Notes: generated from the letters alone by a model not told the origin. Shown: positions 1 through 10,771, counted from the first letter of the stretch. The stretch is DNA of 64,000 nucleotides from Acanthochromis polyacanthus (GCF_021347895.1 NC_067122.1:37728215-37792214); one strand, 5' to 3'. Program-made: numbers and translations.

Positions 1-393
1 AAACTAGTTTGTCAAACTTACAGGAACTGTAATGATCAAATTATCGGTTCAGCTTACAACAGTGAAGTCAAATGGATCACTAAGAATGAGGTACCAGGCG
101 TACTGTGTCAGAAACATTAAACAGGTTAAGGTACTGAAAATATGTTCAGCTAATTTGAAAGTTCCATGTTTGAAAGCTTATCATAAAAATGCCAGTCATT
201 TGCATGTGTCTGTCTCAGAAGCCCCTGCACCACGATAGTAGAACAAATATCAAAATTTATCTAATACAATTTATTTTAAAAAGCATGGTATCATGATATT
301 GCTTTGATGGGCCAAGTCAGTTTATACCAGCTAAATCTGGTGCAACCATCTTTTTAATGTAACTGCACGCTGTCCTTTTACAAATAAACTTGA

Positions 394-419
394 AACTAAC
401 TAACTAACTAACTAACTAT
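394..419. repeat. (AACT)n microsatellite
   Basis: Six or so tandem copies of the tetranucleotide aact. Sequence on either side is unique-looking, with no recognised gene. Confidence 0.9.
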
Positions 420-577
420 ATGGGGGTGTATATTAATACTAAAAAAGTTTTGAGCAAAATAGTTACAATATTCACTGCAGGCCACCCTCTTTTTGGGACA
501 CAGCAACAGAGGACACTTGATTCCCATAAATGCAGTTGTATCTTCTAATGAAGTAATGCAATCTTGAACACTGTTAC

Positions 578-638
578 CTCTATGTCTTTGCCTGTTTTTT
601 CAATCCAGGGACCTGGAACCAGCTGCTTTGCAAGATCA
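578..638 (-). CDS. Candidate internal exon of an unrecognised minus-strand gene
   Basis: On the minus strand a 61-nt segment is bounded by an acceptor-like tract (ctttaaataacag) at 639-651 and a donor-like gtaaca at 572-577. With one leading base the segment is open and reads DLAKQLVPGPWIEKTGKDIE, which is not low complexity. I do not recognise the protein. It lies about 440 bp downstream of a candidate first exon at 1078-1098, but the phases do not match if the two are joined directly: a direct join gives an immediate stop. Either another small exon lies between, or one call is wrong. Short repeat-like words occur at 487-517 and 867-925, so the interval is not clean unique sequence. The call is inference from splice signals and an open frame only. 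Confidence 0.3.
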
Positions 639-1077
639 CTGTTATTTAAAGAAAATACGGTTACATAATGCCTCTTCTGTATTAGCATATCAACTTAAAA
701 CAAAATAATAGCTCTCTTTTCAAGTCTTACTTGACAAATACATAAATACGTAATATGAAATAATGTAAAAAACATATATCAAACACCGAAACATACGGAC
801 TGAGCACAGTAGAGAATTTACACGAATTTATAAAACACCCTCGGTACACATAGTACACATATCCAGACAAAAGAGGACGTTTGGTCACCCTATTACAACA
901 CACATTGCCACGTTCAGTCATTCTTTTTGTGACGTTTACACAGCAACAGGCTGGTGTACTTCTGTTTCTTCAATGAAATAATATTACATACTATAATATC
1001 GCCTATCACCATAGCTATGAAACAACAACATGCAGCAAGTCGTTCACATTTATTACATGAAATATGCTAAAACTTAC

Positions 1078-1098
1078 GGTGTGGACACGACCGGCCAT
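1078..1098 (-). CDS. Candidate first coding exon (MAGRVHT, then a consensus donor)
   Basis: On the minus strand an ATG in a good Kozak-like setting (accATGG) opens seven codons, MAGRVHT, followed at once by gtaagt, a near-perfect donor at 1072-1077. Upstream (1100-1260) is CpG-containing DNA, unlike the AT-rich surroundings, as expected of a vertebrate promoter. The exon is far too short to identify the gene. Possible next exons are the 578-638 segment, or an open stretch near 910-945 reading KYTSLLLCKRHKKND after a weak acceptor. The function is unknown, and the call rests on start, donor and promoter context alone. Confidence 0.3.
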
Positions 1099-1099
1099 G

Positions 1100-1260
1100 G
1101 TTGAAGATTCAAATCTCATATCTCGCGTGTTTCTCCGTGACTGCCAGTGAGAGGCGTGTCGCAAAGTAGGCGTGTCGCAAAGTGAGGCGAGCTTGGCGAC
1201 ACGCCTACTTTGCGACGCCTCTCTCTGCCGTGCTGGGAGCTGGTGTCAGGCAGGACTCCT
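1100..1260 (-). promoter_or_regulatory. CpG-containing candidate promoter with an inverted repeat
   Basis: This stretch is richer in G+C and CpG than its flanks. It contains an imperfect inverted repeat: the left arm at 1149-1178 has two copies of cgtgtcgcaaag, and the right arm at 1196-1222 reads gcgacacgcctactttgcga. It sits just upstream of the candidate ATG at 1098. A promoter role is inferred from position and composition. The hairpin could equally be the remnant of a small foldback element. Confidence 0.25.
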
Positions 1261-1318
1261 GTGTTCAGAATCCCTGTCCAGAGCAAACTGATTTGCATTT
1301 TTCCTTTTCTTGGTGGAC

Positions 1319-1622
1319 TGAAGAAATATAAAGGGAAATAATTAAATAATTAAATAAATGTGGAAATATAAAGAGAAATAAATAATTAAATAAATAAATG
1401 TGGAAATATAAAGAGAAATAAATAAATAAATAAAAGGAAAAACAGAAAAGGTAAAAGCAAAGACAAAATTTTCATTTTTATTTATTTATTTATTTCTCTT
1501 TATATTTTCACATTTATTTATTTATTTATTTCTCTTTATATTTCCACATTTATTTATTTATTTAATTATTTATTTCTCTTTATATTTCCACATTTATTTA
1601 TTTATTTATTTATTTATATTTT
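1319..1622. repeat. AT-rich foldback with about 40-bp tandem units in each arm
   Basis: The left arm (1319-1436) carries three units built on tggaaatataaagagaaata plus aataaat runs. The right arm (about 1472-1622) carries reverse complements of the same unit (tctctttatatttccacatt). The spacer is about 35 bp of A-rich sequence. The whole can fold into a long hairpin. No target duplication or coding capacity is visible. Confidence 0.8.
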
Positions 1623-1649
1623 GATTTGGCACTCCTGTTACTCCATAGA

Positions 1650-2272
1650 CCTCAGGGTGAAATACGATAACCTGATGTCAAGATATAACCAAAAGATTTA
1701 GAAAAGTATAATGGTGTCAAAACGGTCTCTCCAATACTACGCACTATGAGTGTGAAGAAATGACCAACTCTTACAGCATAAAGACATTGCACAGCTCAGG
1801 ATTTTCAGCATTGTTTGGGGTTTTATCACTGCTAAGAACTACTGCTGTATTTTCTGTCGACAATAAATCCTGCTGCCTCTGAATGCTGGCTTCTCCTGGT
1901 GATTTTGAAGATCTTTAAAGAAACTTTTGGGACATTTGAACACGGTCTTGTCTTAGACTTTGGCCCATGATTTGGGACTCAGTTTCCACGTCACTATCAT
2001 CACCTGTTGTGAATGACAGAGAGGCTCTACCCCTCATACACTGTTTTGGATTTACAAAGTAAAAGTGCATCAGACACATACACTTCAGACCAATGGCTTC
2101 CATTCATGAGACAGAATGTACAGCACGACGTTATTCCTACTTTCTAAAGTACCTTTAGCAGAATTGCTAACGGAGCTTATAGATCCTGCAGTATTTCAAC
2201 ATTATTATCATTTAATTTAATACCGGGGTGCAGTATCCACCCAGCTGCATTTGGGCTGAAATTTGAAAAAGG

Positions 2273-2304
<32 letters not shown>

Positions 2305-2550
2305 GTATAGTCATCCTCCTGCAGCTCTTCCCTTCTCCCTCTCTGTTCTAAGCTGTTCCCAACTGACTGTTGATGACACTTGATGAAATAGTTAAAGGGT
2401 TATAAGGCAAAGTGTTCATACTATGGAGGTAATTAAGGTAATCCATCTGGTAGTTTCAAAAAAAAACAACCTACACATAGCTGCCTTATGGTAGCAGTAG
2501 AGGAAAAGCCCTCGAGAAATCATGGTTCTGTAAAACAAAAGATCCTAAAA
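1650..2550. other. Gene-free stretch
   Basis: No ORF, splice-flanked exon or recognised repeat could be supported here. The exception is a short (TA)n run at 2280-2302. Confidence 0.5.
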
Positions 2551-2557
2551 ACCTCTG

Positions 2558-3762
2558 GGGCCTCATTTATAAAACATTGCGTAGGATCCATACGAAAGTT
2601 TGCGTACGCCGAAAATCCGAAATGGGCGTATGCCCTTCGCCCCTGATTCATAAAACTGTGCGTAAGCACAGCTGTATGCAATTTCCCCTTTATAATCAGA
2701 CACCAGCTGGAAGATTGCGCAGGTGGATCCACCTCACATTCCGCCCACAACACACCCACATTTTACCATGAATGGTCAATGCAAAGTAACTCATGAATGT
2801 ATCTGTATATAAATAAGCCGCTGATCCGCGGCATTTTACGCAGCGCCAGCCTGCAGTCTTTTCCCTACATTGAGCGTGGTTGTGGTGTGACGCATGTGGG
2901 CCTGCTTGCCTGCGTGCCTGTACAGGGCTGATTAATGGTTGGACGCTCATCCCATTCGGCCGCATATGGATAAATAAACAAGATAATTTACTTTTTTTTG
3001 CCTTTTTACTGTGATAGTTGCAGTGAAGAGTGACAGAAAATGGGGAGAAGAGTAGGGGGAAGACATGCATAAAAGTGCCGCGGGCAGGAATCGAACCCGG
3101 GCCGCTGCATCGGAGACCAGTCTCTACAAATGGGTCACCTGCGTAACCCGATGAGCGATACGGGCGCCAGGTGCTCAGTAAACAAAACTATTTAATGAAG
3201 ACCAGCACACCGGCCCAGATGTGGACTGGCTCTTCTGTCAAACGACTGAATGAAATAACGTTCAATCCGCCCTTGTTAACATATGAACATAGTTTTGCAA
3301 ATACAGTCATAGACCGAATGGTGCACTATATGAACATCTACAACAATGAGGGTTTATGATTATCTGGCTCTACAAGTCTAATATGTGATAACAATAAAGA
3401 TTTGAGATCAATCTGGTTTCAATTCGCCACTTCACCCTCCGGCACTGCCGTTCCCTCTGTCTCCAAAATGTGCGTAAGCAAGCATCAAAGTTGGCGCATT
3501 GGTGCGCACATTCTCACGCCAAGTTTGTTTGTAGAAATCACAACGTACACAGCGTACGCCACTTTCTATGCAAAGGTTGTGATTTACGCCACTTTCTAGC
3601 CCTGTTTTGTGCGTAAGCAAGCATCAAGAATCAAGGTTGGCGCACCGTGCGCACATTCTCACGGCAAGTTTGTTTTTATAAATCCCAACCTTTGCGTAGA
3701 AAGTGGCGTACGCCACTTTCTAGCCCTGTTTTGTGCATACGCAAGTTTTATAAATGAGGCCC
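2558..3762. mobile_element. Harbinger-like non-autonomous DNA transposon (MITE)
   Basis: The ends are inverted repeats: gggcctcatttataaaac at 2558 and its complement ending at 3762. They are bounded by the trinucleotide ctg at 2555-2557 and 3763-3765, a probable 3-bp target duplication. Between 3460 and 3735 a unit of about 140 bp occurs twice, each containing tgcgtaagcaagcatcaa and cgccactttctagccctg. These are probably subterminal transposase-binding repeats. There is no transposase ORF. A tRNA-type SINE is nested at about 2985-3172. Assignment to PIF/Harbinger rests on the TIR style and 3-bp duplication and is tentative; the non-autonomous status is clear. Confidence 0.65.
2985..3172 (-). 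mobile_element. tRNA-derived SINE nested in the MITE
   Basis: On the minus strand a tRNA-like head carries a B-box (gggttcgattcctgc) near 3080-3095. A body follows (gtgacagaaaatggggagaag on the plus strand), then a T/A-rich tail near 2990. The same family recurs at 14395-14600. Extra length between the A and B boxes and lack of a clean cloverleaf argue against a functional tRNA gene. Confidence 0.6.
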
Positions 3763-3990
3763 CTGGTCAGTTGCCCCAGTTTGGATTTTAAATGTCGCAA
3801 TTAGAATTTTTTACATGGGTCTTGATGGCGCAGGATGACATCACAAGAACAGTCTAATCAGCAAGTTTGTATGAACTATGGCTTTGATGTTCATCTCCAT
3901 TGTGAGAATTTACTGATTGAAACTCCAGTTGAACATAAAACTGAACAACGGATGGTTTGGTATGCATATATGGTGGATTTTACATAGTCA

Positions 3991-4912
3991 TGTCAGAATG
4001 ACGGCTGACAGGTCTGTCTAGTGTCTCTCCCCTCCCCTTTTTTCCTTTTAAGGTGTTTTGCACTCTGTGGCTGCAGTAACAGCTGCAGCTGATTAAGATC
4101 AGCTGCTGGATTGAAGGCACGTGTGGTCCCAGCCAATCAGCCTCCGCCACCGCAACCACAAAAGCAGACGCCACTCGTCCTCCTGTGCTGGATCGTGAAA
4201 AGCCACTAGTAACTAACTCTCGTGTTATAGTCTTTGTTCCAGTCTCTTTGTGTGCCTCTAGTAATTCCGCTCTCTTCTCTGCTGCAGTTGTTGATCGCCA
4301 GCACCTTCTGAATGCCGCCTGGGTTTTCTCCATCCTCCATTTGGATTCCTCTGACGCCACCCGGCAACCACCTACCATTCCGTCCAGCGTCCACACCAGC
4401 CATCCCCTCCGTCACAGTCAACCCCAGACTACTTCATGGCTGGAACCCAGTCCGAGCATCCAGAGTCTTTCGAGTTTTTCATTTACGTCTTGTTATCTCT
4501 CAAGTTTAGTGTCTAGTTCTGAGTTGTACCAGTCTTAAGCTGCGCTTTGAGTTTATTCTTGCTTCTCGCTTGCATTTTGAGCTAAGTTTTGATTTTGAGT
4601 GACTTTCAGTTTAATCTTCAGAGTTATCAGCCATCGGCTTCGCTTTTAGTTATTCTTTTGGTTTCGTTTAGGTTTACAGTGCTTCAGTTCATACCGGAGA
4701 AATACTTACCGTAGGTCCGGGTTGTCATTCGTCTTCCTAGCCACTAGTAGCAGCAGCGTGTCTTCTACCACTCTGAAGTTCCGCTTAGCCTCTGTCTGCT
4801 AACTGAATCCTGTGTTGATTATTATATTTTTGGCAAATAAAGCCTCTAAATCTTATCACTCGGCCTACCTGTTCATTCCCTGCATTTGAGCTCACCTTCT
4901 GAAACCCTGACA
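3991..4912 (+). mobile_element. Solo LTR (922 bp) of a Gypsy-type retrotransposon
   Basis: The segment begins tgtcagaatg and ends aaccctgaca, so it has TG...CA termini with a 5-bp inverted repeat (TGTCA/TGACA). It is flanked by a perfect 5-bp target duplication, agtca, at 3986-3990 and 4913-4917. A polyadenylation signal aataaa lies at 4836-4841, about 70 bp from the right end, giving plus orientation. No internal region or second LTR is present, so this is the product of LTR-LTR recombination. Short ORFs here on both strands are incidental. Confidence 0.85.
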
Positions 4913-4917
4913 AGTCA

Positions 4918-5187
4918 ATGACAATGTTAGAGAGGAGAAGACTCCAACTTGATGAGAAAAATGAGATTCATAGCCGTCTCCAACTTCTACTAGTCAGGAT
5001 TTGTCTTCACCAAAGGTATCTAAACAGCGTCAAGAGCTAGCTACTTTTTAATCCTCCAAATACGATCATGAAAGCAGTTCTACAGAGGTGGTTTCTGTGG
5101 TTCGTGCTGCCATAAAATGTCCCATAAATTACTGCTGTGTAAAATGGCCTAATGTATCATTTTCTCCTTGTTCTACATGAACCAAAC
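4918..5187. other. Gene-free stretch
   Basis: Unique-looking sequence between the solo LTR and a MITE. I see no feature in it. Confidence 0.5.
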
Positions 5188-5189
5188 TA

Positions 5190-5526
5190 CAGGTTTGAAA
5201 GTTTGAGGTCACCCAGACAAATTCATGATTTTCATGAAAACTCCCGCTTTTATTCATGTGCTAACCGTCAGTTATCGTTTCAACACCATTAGCTAACACA
5301 ATGTAGCATTAGAACACAGGAGTGATGGCTGCTGGAAATGTTCCTCTGTACCCCTATGGAGATATTCCATTAAAAATCAGCTGTTTCCAGCTAGAATAGT
5401 CATTTACCACATTAACAATGGCTAGACTGTATTTCTGATTCATTTAATGTTATCTTCGTTGAAAAAAAATGTTTTTCTTTCAAAAATAAGGACACTTATG
5501 CGACCCCAAATGCTTGAACAGTAGTG
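5190..5526. mobile_element. Tc1-type MITE, copy A
   Basis: A 337-bp element flanked by TA dinucleotides (5188-5189, 5527-5528). Ends are imperfect inverted repeats: ttgaaagtttgaggtcac at left, and gcgaccccaaatgcttgaac at right. The internal words tagctaacacaatgtagcat and gttcctctgtacccctatgg recur at 25366-25751 and in the split copy at 29694-31080. It has no ORF. This belongs to a fish family with the 'gttcaaaagtttggggtcac' type of terminus. Confidence 0.8.
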
Positions 5527-5528
5527 TA

Positions 5529-7160
5529 TGTTTGATGTGTTTCTCAACTGATTAAAACAAAACTAATCTGTCTGTTTTGCAGAAACCTAAGGAAACTGTT
5601 TAATTACTACTGCCTCATGTATCAAAATATCTGTCATTTTACTACAGCATTGAATTTGTTAGATTCAGATTATGCCTTGAAAAAACTCAAGTTTCATCCT
5701 CACAGTTTTCCTTTGTTGCCTGCTACCTAATTAGTTCCTGCCTCCTGCCTTAAATTTAGTGCAATTTTTCAGTTTCCCATTTTTTTGTCTCCAATGTTTC
5801 TTCCTTGTTTTCGCCTCTTTCTGAGTTATTTCACTCCGTGGAAATGCAAAAAAGATATTCCTTTAAAACATTACGGTGCAATTAATGTGAGACTCATTAT
5901 ACGACTCCTGTTGTTTCAGACATTTTTTCTCTTTGAAGTTTGATTTGGCAGTCAAGTTCAACAGTCCAGCTGTTAAGAGAAACCTGTCCATCACTGCTTC
6001 AAATGGGAGAACGACAGGAACAGCATTCATTTCGTAGTTTGTTCAATTAAACTTGGAAAACTTTTTGAATTACTGGTGCCTGCTTGTGTATGTAAATTAT
6101 TAAAAACATTCCTCTGGTTCATTTTTGTTTCAACTCATTTCTTTTCATCTGAAATTGACAGTCAGGCGGAAGCATCACATTTGTTGTGGAGCTGTGAAAA
6201 GTCTGATGCATTTGTAATGTAAACTGTGTCAAAATGCAACATTAAAGTGACTCATGAACATGTGAAAATGATAAAGAAAATACATGTTGTTTTGATGCTG
6301 ATAAGTGACAGATCTTTAAAGCAGCATTAGTACACTGTAACATGTGCATCATGGTTTTTTTTCAGCTGTTCCTCTGTAATTGAAAATAGTGATTTTTCTC
6401 CAAACTGCATATCGCCTTGAAAAACATTGGACTGCACATTATGCCACTGCATGCTGTGCTCACATTAACACATCAGGATGTTAGATGGGTGAATAAATGT
6501 CTTCATTTCACTGAACTGACAACATAAACTCAGCAGTTAGCTCTGCAGCATGTGTTTCGTGCAAAGTGGCTGCACTGCAGAATGGGACTGTATTATTGTA
6601 TTCAGCAAGTCATTTCACATCTAACGAAATAAGAGGATAAAGTTAAACATCAGACAGATTGCCAGTGGCTGCAGTCAGGATACTGAATATCATCCAGGAT
6701 GAACTTCTTTACTGGACATCAGTGGTTTTCAGCCTGAGGTTCAAGGGTGAAGGGTTAAAAGATTAATCGAAAAGGTTATGTGATGGTTTCCTGATATAAA
6801 AATTCCTTTATTGAAAATTCTCTGTGCACTGCAGTTTAGTTTCATCTCCCCAGGCTACAATGCAACACAAAATGCACCAAAGGCAGAGTCAGAGGTTGTG
6901 ATATCCTGACTTTCAGTGCCAGGATAAACCATTTGAAGAGCTGACTTTGTGTCTGGAGTGAATATGAAAAAGAAAGCAGTGAAATAAAAACTCTTCTTTT
7001 GTGCCTTTAAATTTGATCAGTCACTGACTTTTAGACCATTACCATCAAAGGGGTTATTTTTAAAAGACTGTTCACGTAAAGACGTTTTCCTTTGATATTA
7101 TCAGATTTATTTTAGCAGACTTTAAAATCCTCCTGCTATAGCAGATCTGTCAGAAAAATT
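5529..7160. other. Gene-free unique sequence
   Basis: AT-rich sequence of about 1.6 kb without long ORFs, tandem repeats or recognised elements. It may be intronic or intergenic. Confidence 0.5.
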
Positions 7161-7164
7161 CCAT

Positions 7165-7535
7165 TTCTAAACATCCATCCATTATCTATACACTGGTTAA
7201 TCCTCACTAGGGTCGCTGGGGCTGGAGTCGATCGCAGATGACTTTGGGTGAAGGCAGGGGACACCTGGACAAGTCACCAGTCTATCATAGGGCTATATAG
7301 AGAGACAAACAATCACATTCACACCCATGGACAATTTAGAGTTACCAATTAACCTCAGCATATTTTTGGACTGTGGGAGGAAGCTGGAGAACTTGGAGAA
7401 AACCCATGCATGCACAGGGAGAACATGCAAACTCCACGCAGAAAGATACAGGGAAGGCCGAGAGGCAAACCAGGGATCTTCTAGCTGCAAGGTGAAAGTG
7501 CTAACCACCGAGCCACTATGACTTCCAGTGTATGT
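7165..7535. repeat. Common fish interspersed repeat (LINE 3'-end type)
   Basis: The sequence follows a pattern widespread in fish genomes: catccatccattatctatac, gggtcgctggggctggagtc, ggactgtgggaggaagctgg, gggagaacatgcaaactcca, then a gctaaccaccgagcc end. I recall it as the tail of an RTE-type LINE or a derived SINE; the exact family is uncertain. A truncated tip occurs at 29397-29450. The ORF across it is incidental. Confidence 0.6.
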
Positions 7536-7757
7536 TTTCTTTTTCCCTACATTTTTTTCAAGTTTAAAAAGATCCCCTTTATCACAATGCAAGCTCAGAG
7601 GTCACACACACACACACACACGAAATGTTTAGCTGATAAATTAGGCGAAGTATATATGTTTATTTGGACAGAATTCATTCAAAATGAGAATTAAACTCTC
7701 TTTTCTCTAGTTTCCCTTTTGAGAAGGGCAAAATTTGAGGAATTTGGGAAGCGCGAC

Positions 7758-8098
7758 TGTCACGGACTGAGCAGGTGGACCCGAGCAGAAAGCCACACTA
7801 CCAGGACTGGCTGAATGCAAGTGGTTTATTGTTTGGGGGTGAAAATGGTGGCTAGGTGGGGGAAAACCAGGGTGTAGGAGTGGGGGTCCAGGCAGGAGTG
7901 GGGGTCCAGGCAGGAGTGGGGGGTCCAGGCAGGAGTGGGGGGTCCAGGCAGGAGAAACCGGTGAAGGCTTGTCGGGGAAGGAGGATGGCGGGGGATCCCG
8001 GACAGCTGAACTGAGGGAGGCAGGAGAAAACAAGGTCAGAAATTAAGGCAGGAACTCAAAAACAGATCGTGTAGAGGACTAGAGAGCAAACCGAACTG
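7758..8098 (-). repeat. Truncated 3' LTR
   Basis: Matches 10772-11196 apart from fewer copies of the tccaggcaggagtgggg unit and a small gap (gagccggagg missing). It stops at ccgaactg, after which the GC-rich array begins. The U3 part present at 11197-11545 is absent here. Confidence 0.8.
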
Positions 8099-9290
8099 GG
8101 CCGGACTGAACTGAGTGAAGGGAAGGGCCGGACTGAACTGAGTGAAGGGAAGGGAAGGGCCGGACTGAACTGAGTGAAGGGAAGGGCAGTAGCTCTGGGG
8201 GTCGGCCCGAAGGCTCAACTGGCCGAGGATGGATAGGGCGGAGGGTCCGCTCCGGAGGACGGACCGTGGACCGGACTGGCTGGGGATGAGTGGGCCGGAG
8301 GATCCGCTCCGGAGGACGGACCGTGGGCCGGACTGGCCGGGGATGGACAGGGCGGAGAGTCCGTTCCGGTGGGCGGCCTGGGGGGGTCGGGCTAGCCGTG
8401 GATGGGCAGGACGGAGAGTCCGTTCCGGTGGGCGGCCTGGGGGCCGGACTGGCCGTGGGTGGGCAGGACGGAGAGTCCGTTCCGGTGGGCGGCCCGGTGG
8501 CGGTAGAGGCCAAGGCCAGACGGGCCAGAGGGTCCGCTTCGGGGGACGGCCCGAAGGCGGGACAGGTCGAGGCCGGACCGGCCTAAGGATCCGCTTCGTG
8601 GACCGGACTGGTCGAGGCAGGACAAGCCGGAGGACCCGTTCTGGGGGACGGCCAGAAGGCGGGACGGGTTGAGATTGGACAGGGCGGAGGGCACGCTTCA
8701 GAGGGAGGCCTGGAGGCGGGGCCGGCCGAAGCTGGACTCGCCGGAGGGTCCTCCTCCGAGGACGGCCCGGGGTCCAGACAGACAGGCGGGGCCGCTCCGG
8801 CGGACGGCCCGGGGCCGGACAGGGCAGAGGGGCCGCTCCGGCGGACGGCCCAGGGACTGGGCAGGTAGGGACCGGACAGACAGGCGGGGCCGCTCCGGCG
8901 GACGGCTCCGGGACCGGACAGACAGGCGGGGCCGCTCCGGCGGACGGCTCCGGGGGCCGGACAGGGCAGAGGGGCCGCTCCGGCGGACGGCTCCGGGGGC
9001 CGGACAGGGCAGAGGGGCCGCTCCGGCGGACGGCTCCGGGGGCCGGACAGGGCAGAGGGACCGGGCTGGAGGCCGGACTGGGGGCAGAGCCGGGTCCGAT
9101 GGGTCCTTCGGGGGCAGGACCGAACACTGGGCCGGGGGCCCCTCCGGGGGCGGCGCAGGATCCAGGGGCCCCTCCGGGGGCGGCGCAGGATCCAGGGGCC
9201 CCTCCGGGGGCGGCGCAGGATGGGAGGCGCAAAGCCTCTTCATGGACTCGGGGAAGACCTTAGTCCTTTCTAAGGCTGCCGAGGTTCCAG
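8098..9290. repeat. GC-rich degenerate tandem array inside the LTR element
   Basis: Units of roughly 50-70 bp built on ctccggcggacggc and ggccggacagggcagag, repeated many times with drift. Because of the composition, long open frames appear on both strands (up to about 400 codons). They consist almost wholly of Pro, Arg, Gly and Ala and are not credible proteins by themselves. Confidence 0.75.
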
Positions 9291-9717
9291 GGAGCGGAGG
9301 CGGGGCGTCGACGGCCTCCTCAGGGAGCGGAGGCGGGGCGTCGACGGCCTCCTCAGGGAGCGGAGGCGGGGCGTCGACGGCCTCCTCAGGGAGAGGAGGC
9401 GGGGCGTCGACGGCCTCCTCAGGGAGCGGGGGCGGAGCGTCGTCGACCTCCGCGGGAACTGGGGGCGGAGCGTCGTCGACCTCCGCGGGAACTGGGGGCG
9501 GAGCGTCGTCGACCTCCGCGGGAACTGGGGGCGGAGCGTCGTCGACCTCCGCGGGAACTGGGGGCGGAGCGTCGTCGACCTCCGCGGGAACTGGGGGCGG
9601 AGCGTCGTCGACCTCCGCGGGAACTGGGGGCGGAGCGTCGTCGACCTCCGCGGGAACTGGGGGCGGAGCGTCGTCGACCTCCGCGGGAACTGGGGGCGGA
9701 GCGTCGTCGACCTCCGC
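9290..9717. repeat. 33-bp tandem repeats (two subfamilies)
   Basis: Four 33-bp units begin at 9290, 9323, 9356 and 9389 (cggaggcggggcgtcgacgg). One 32-bp transitional unit begins at 9422. Eight near-identical 33-bp units start at 9454 and run to 9717 (gggaactgggggcggagcgt). As 33 is a multiple of three, frames stay open; the minus strand encodes an 11-residue repeat RRSTTLRPQFP. The near identity of the second block implies recent homogenisation or expansion. Confidence 0.9.
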
Positions 9718-9924
9718 GGGAACTGAATCTGGGGGCGGAGCATCGTCGACCGGAGCCGGGAGCCCCTCCGGGGGCGGAGCCGGAGCCGGGAGCCCCTCCG
9801 GGGGCGGAGCCGGGAGCCCCTCCGGGGGCGGAGCCTGGAGCTGGGGGACTGGAGCCCCTCCGGGGGCGGAACAGGAGCCGGGGACTGGGTGCGGGGAGGA
9901 GTGTCCAGGAAGTCCTGTATCTCC

Positions 9925-10542
9925 TTAGGTAGGCGGCAGGTTAGCTCGGGCTTCTGGGCTGCTAACCTGCGCGCCAAGGCTACCGTGCTCTCCCTGCCAG
10001 ACTCCTTCCATTCCCACCAGAGGTCGTTTACAGCATAAAAAAAACATGCTGTTCTCCTTACATGAAAAGAAGAACACGTAGGATGAACCTGAAGTCTGGG
10101 TCGGCACCTGGCTCGGGGGTACCGAGGACTGGGTCTGCTTGGGGGGAACGGAGGTCTGGTTCTGGGGGTCAGCGGGCTGGTTCTGGTGGCCGGAGGGCTG
10201 GGTCGAGGTCTGGTTCTGGGGGGCTGAAGACTGGATCCGGGTCCGGTTGAGGGGAATGGAGGTCTGATTAAGGGTCTGGGGAACAGGGGACTGGAGAATG
10301 GACCCCGTGCAAACCAAAGGTGGAGGGTCGAAATGGGGCTTGGATGGACCGGGATCCTGGGAGCCACGGCGCCTCCTGGCATGGCACCCTCGTCGCTCGA
10401 CGATTGGCTCCACAGTCGGCGGGGGAACTGGTTCTGATTGATAGCTGGGGGGGTCCAAACCCAGGGACCGGTTTAACAAAAAGTCACATAACTCTCGGGA
10501 GGTGATAGAATCAGGTGGGGGCTGAGTGGTCTTGCTAGGCAT
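9925..10542 (-). CDS. Gag-like proline-rich ORF of the LTR element
   Basis: A 205-codon ORF opening MPSKTTQPPPDSITSRE about 230 bp after the 5' LTR (10772), the position expected for gag. The first 70 residues contain a plausible folded segment (RELCDFLLNRSLGLDPPSY). Then come Gln/Pro/Asn/Thr-rich imperfect repeats (QNQTS, VPPKQTQSS) and a Cys-containing stretch near residues 155-170. No CCHC zinc knuckle or protease motif is visible. A second minus-strand frame (10382 to 9270) overlaps it and runs through the 33-bp repeats, so a frameshifted longer product is conceivable. Being Gag is inferred from position, not homology. Confidence 0.4.
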   Translation of the reverse strand: MPSKTTQPPPDSITSRELCDFLLNRSLGLDPPSYQSEPVPPPTVEPIVERRGCHARRRRGSQDPGPSKPHFDPPPLVCTGSILQSPVPQTLNQTSIPLNRTRIQSSAPQNQTSTQPSGHQNQPADPQNQTSVPPKQTQSSVPPSQVPTQTSGSSYVFFFSCKENSMFFLCCKRPLVGMEGVWQGEHGSLGAQVSSPEARANLPPT

Positions 10543-10771
10543 GGTGGCTGAGAACTAAACAGGGTGGCTCCAACAAAATTAACAGTGGGGTGTACTGAGC
10601 TGGACTGGATTTAACAGAAGGAGAATTACTCACAGGGGCTGATGGGTGACCAGACGAGGAGCAGAGCAGAGGGATTCCAGTTTACGAGGACGGCGAGGGC
10701 TGTGAAGGGGAGAGGGTTGGTCCAAACCCCGGTAGTGGGCTCTCCGGGTCCGTTTGTTGGCCAGAGTATTC

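Noticed and set aside
480..960. One continuous MITE spanning 480-960
   Set aside because: Similar words occur at 487-517 and 867-945 (cctcttt, gcaacagaggac and gaggacgtttggtcaccc), but I could not define inverted termini or a target duplication.
3062..3170. tRNA gene
   Set aside because: B-box present, but the spacing is long, no clean cloverleaf forms and a related SINE copy exists at 14395. It is a SINE head.
8036..9928. Long overlapping ORFs on both strands (398 and 419 codons)
   Set aside because: They lie entirely in GC-rich tandem repeats, consist of Pro/Arg/Gly/Ala/Ser only, and mirror each other. This is composition, not a protein.
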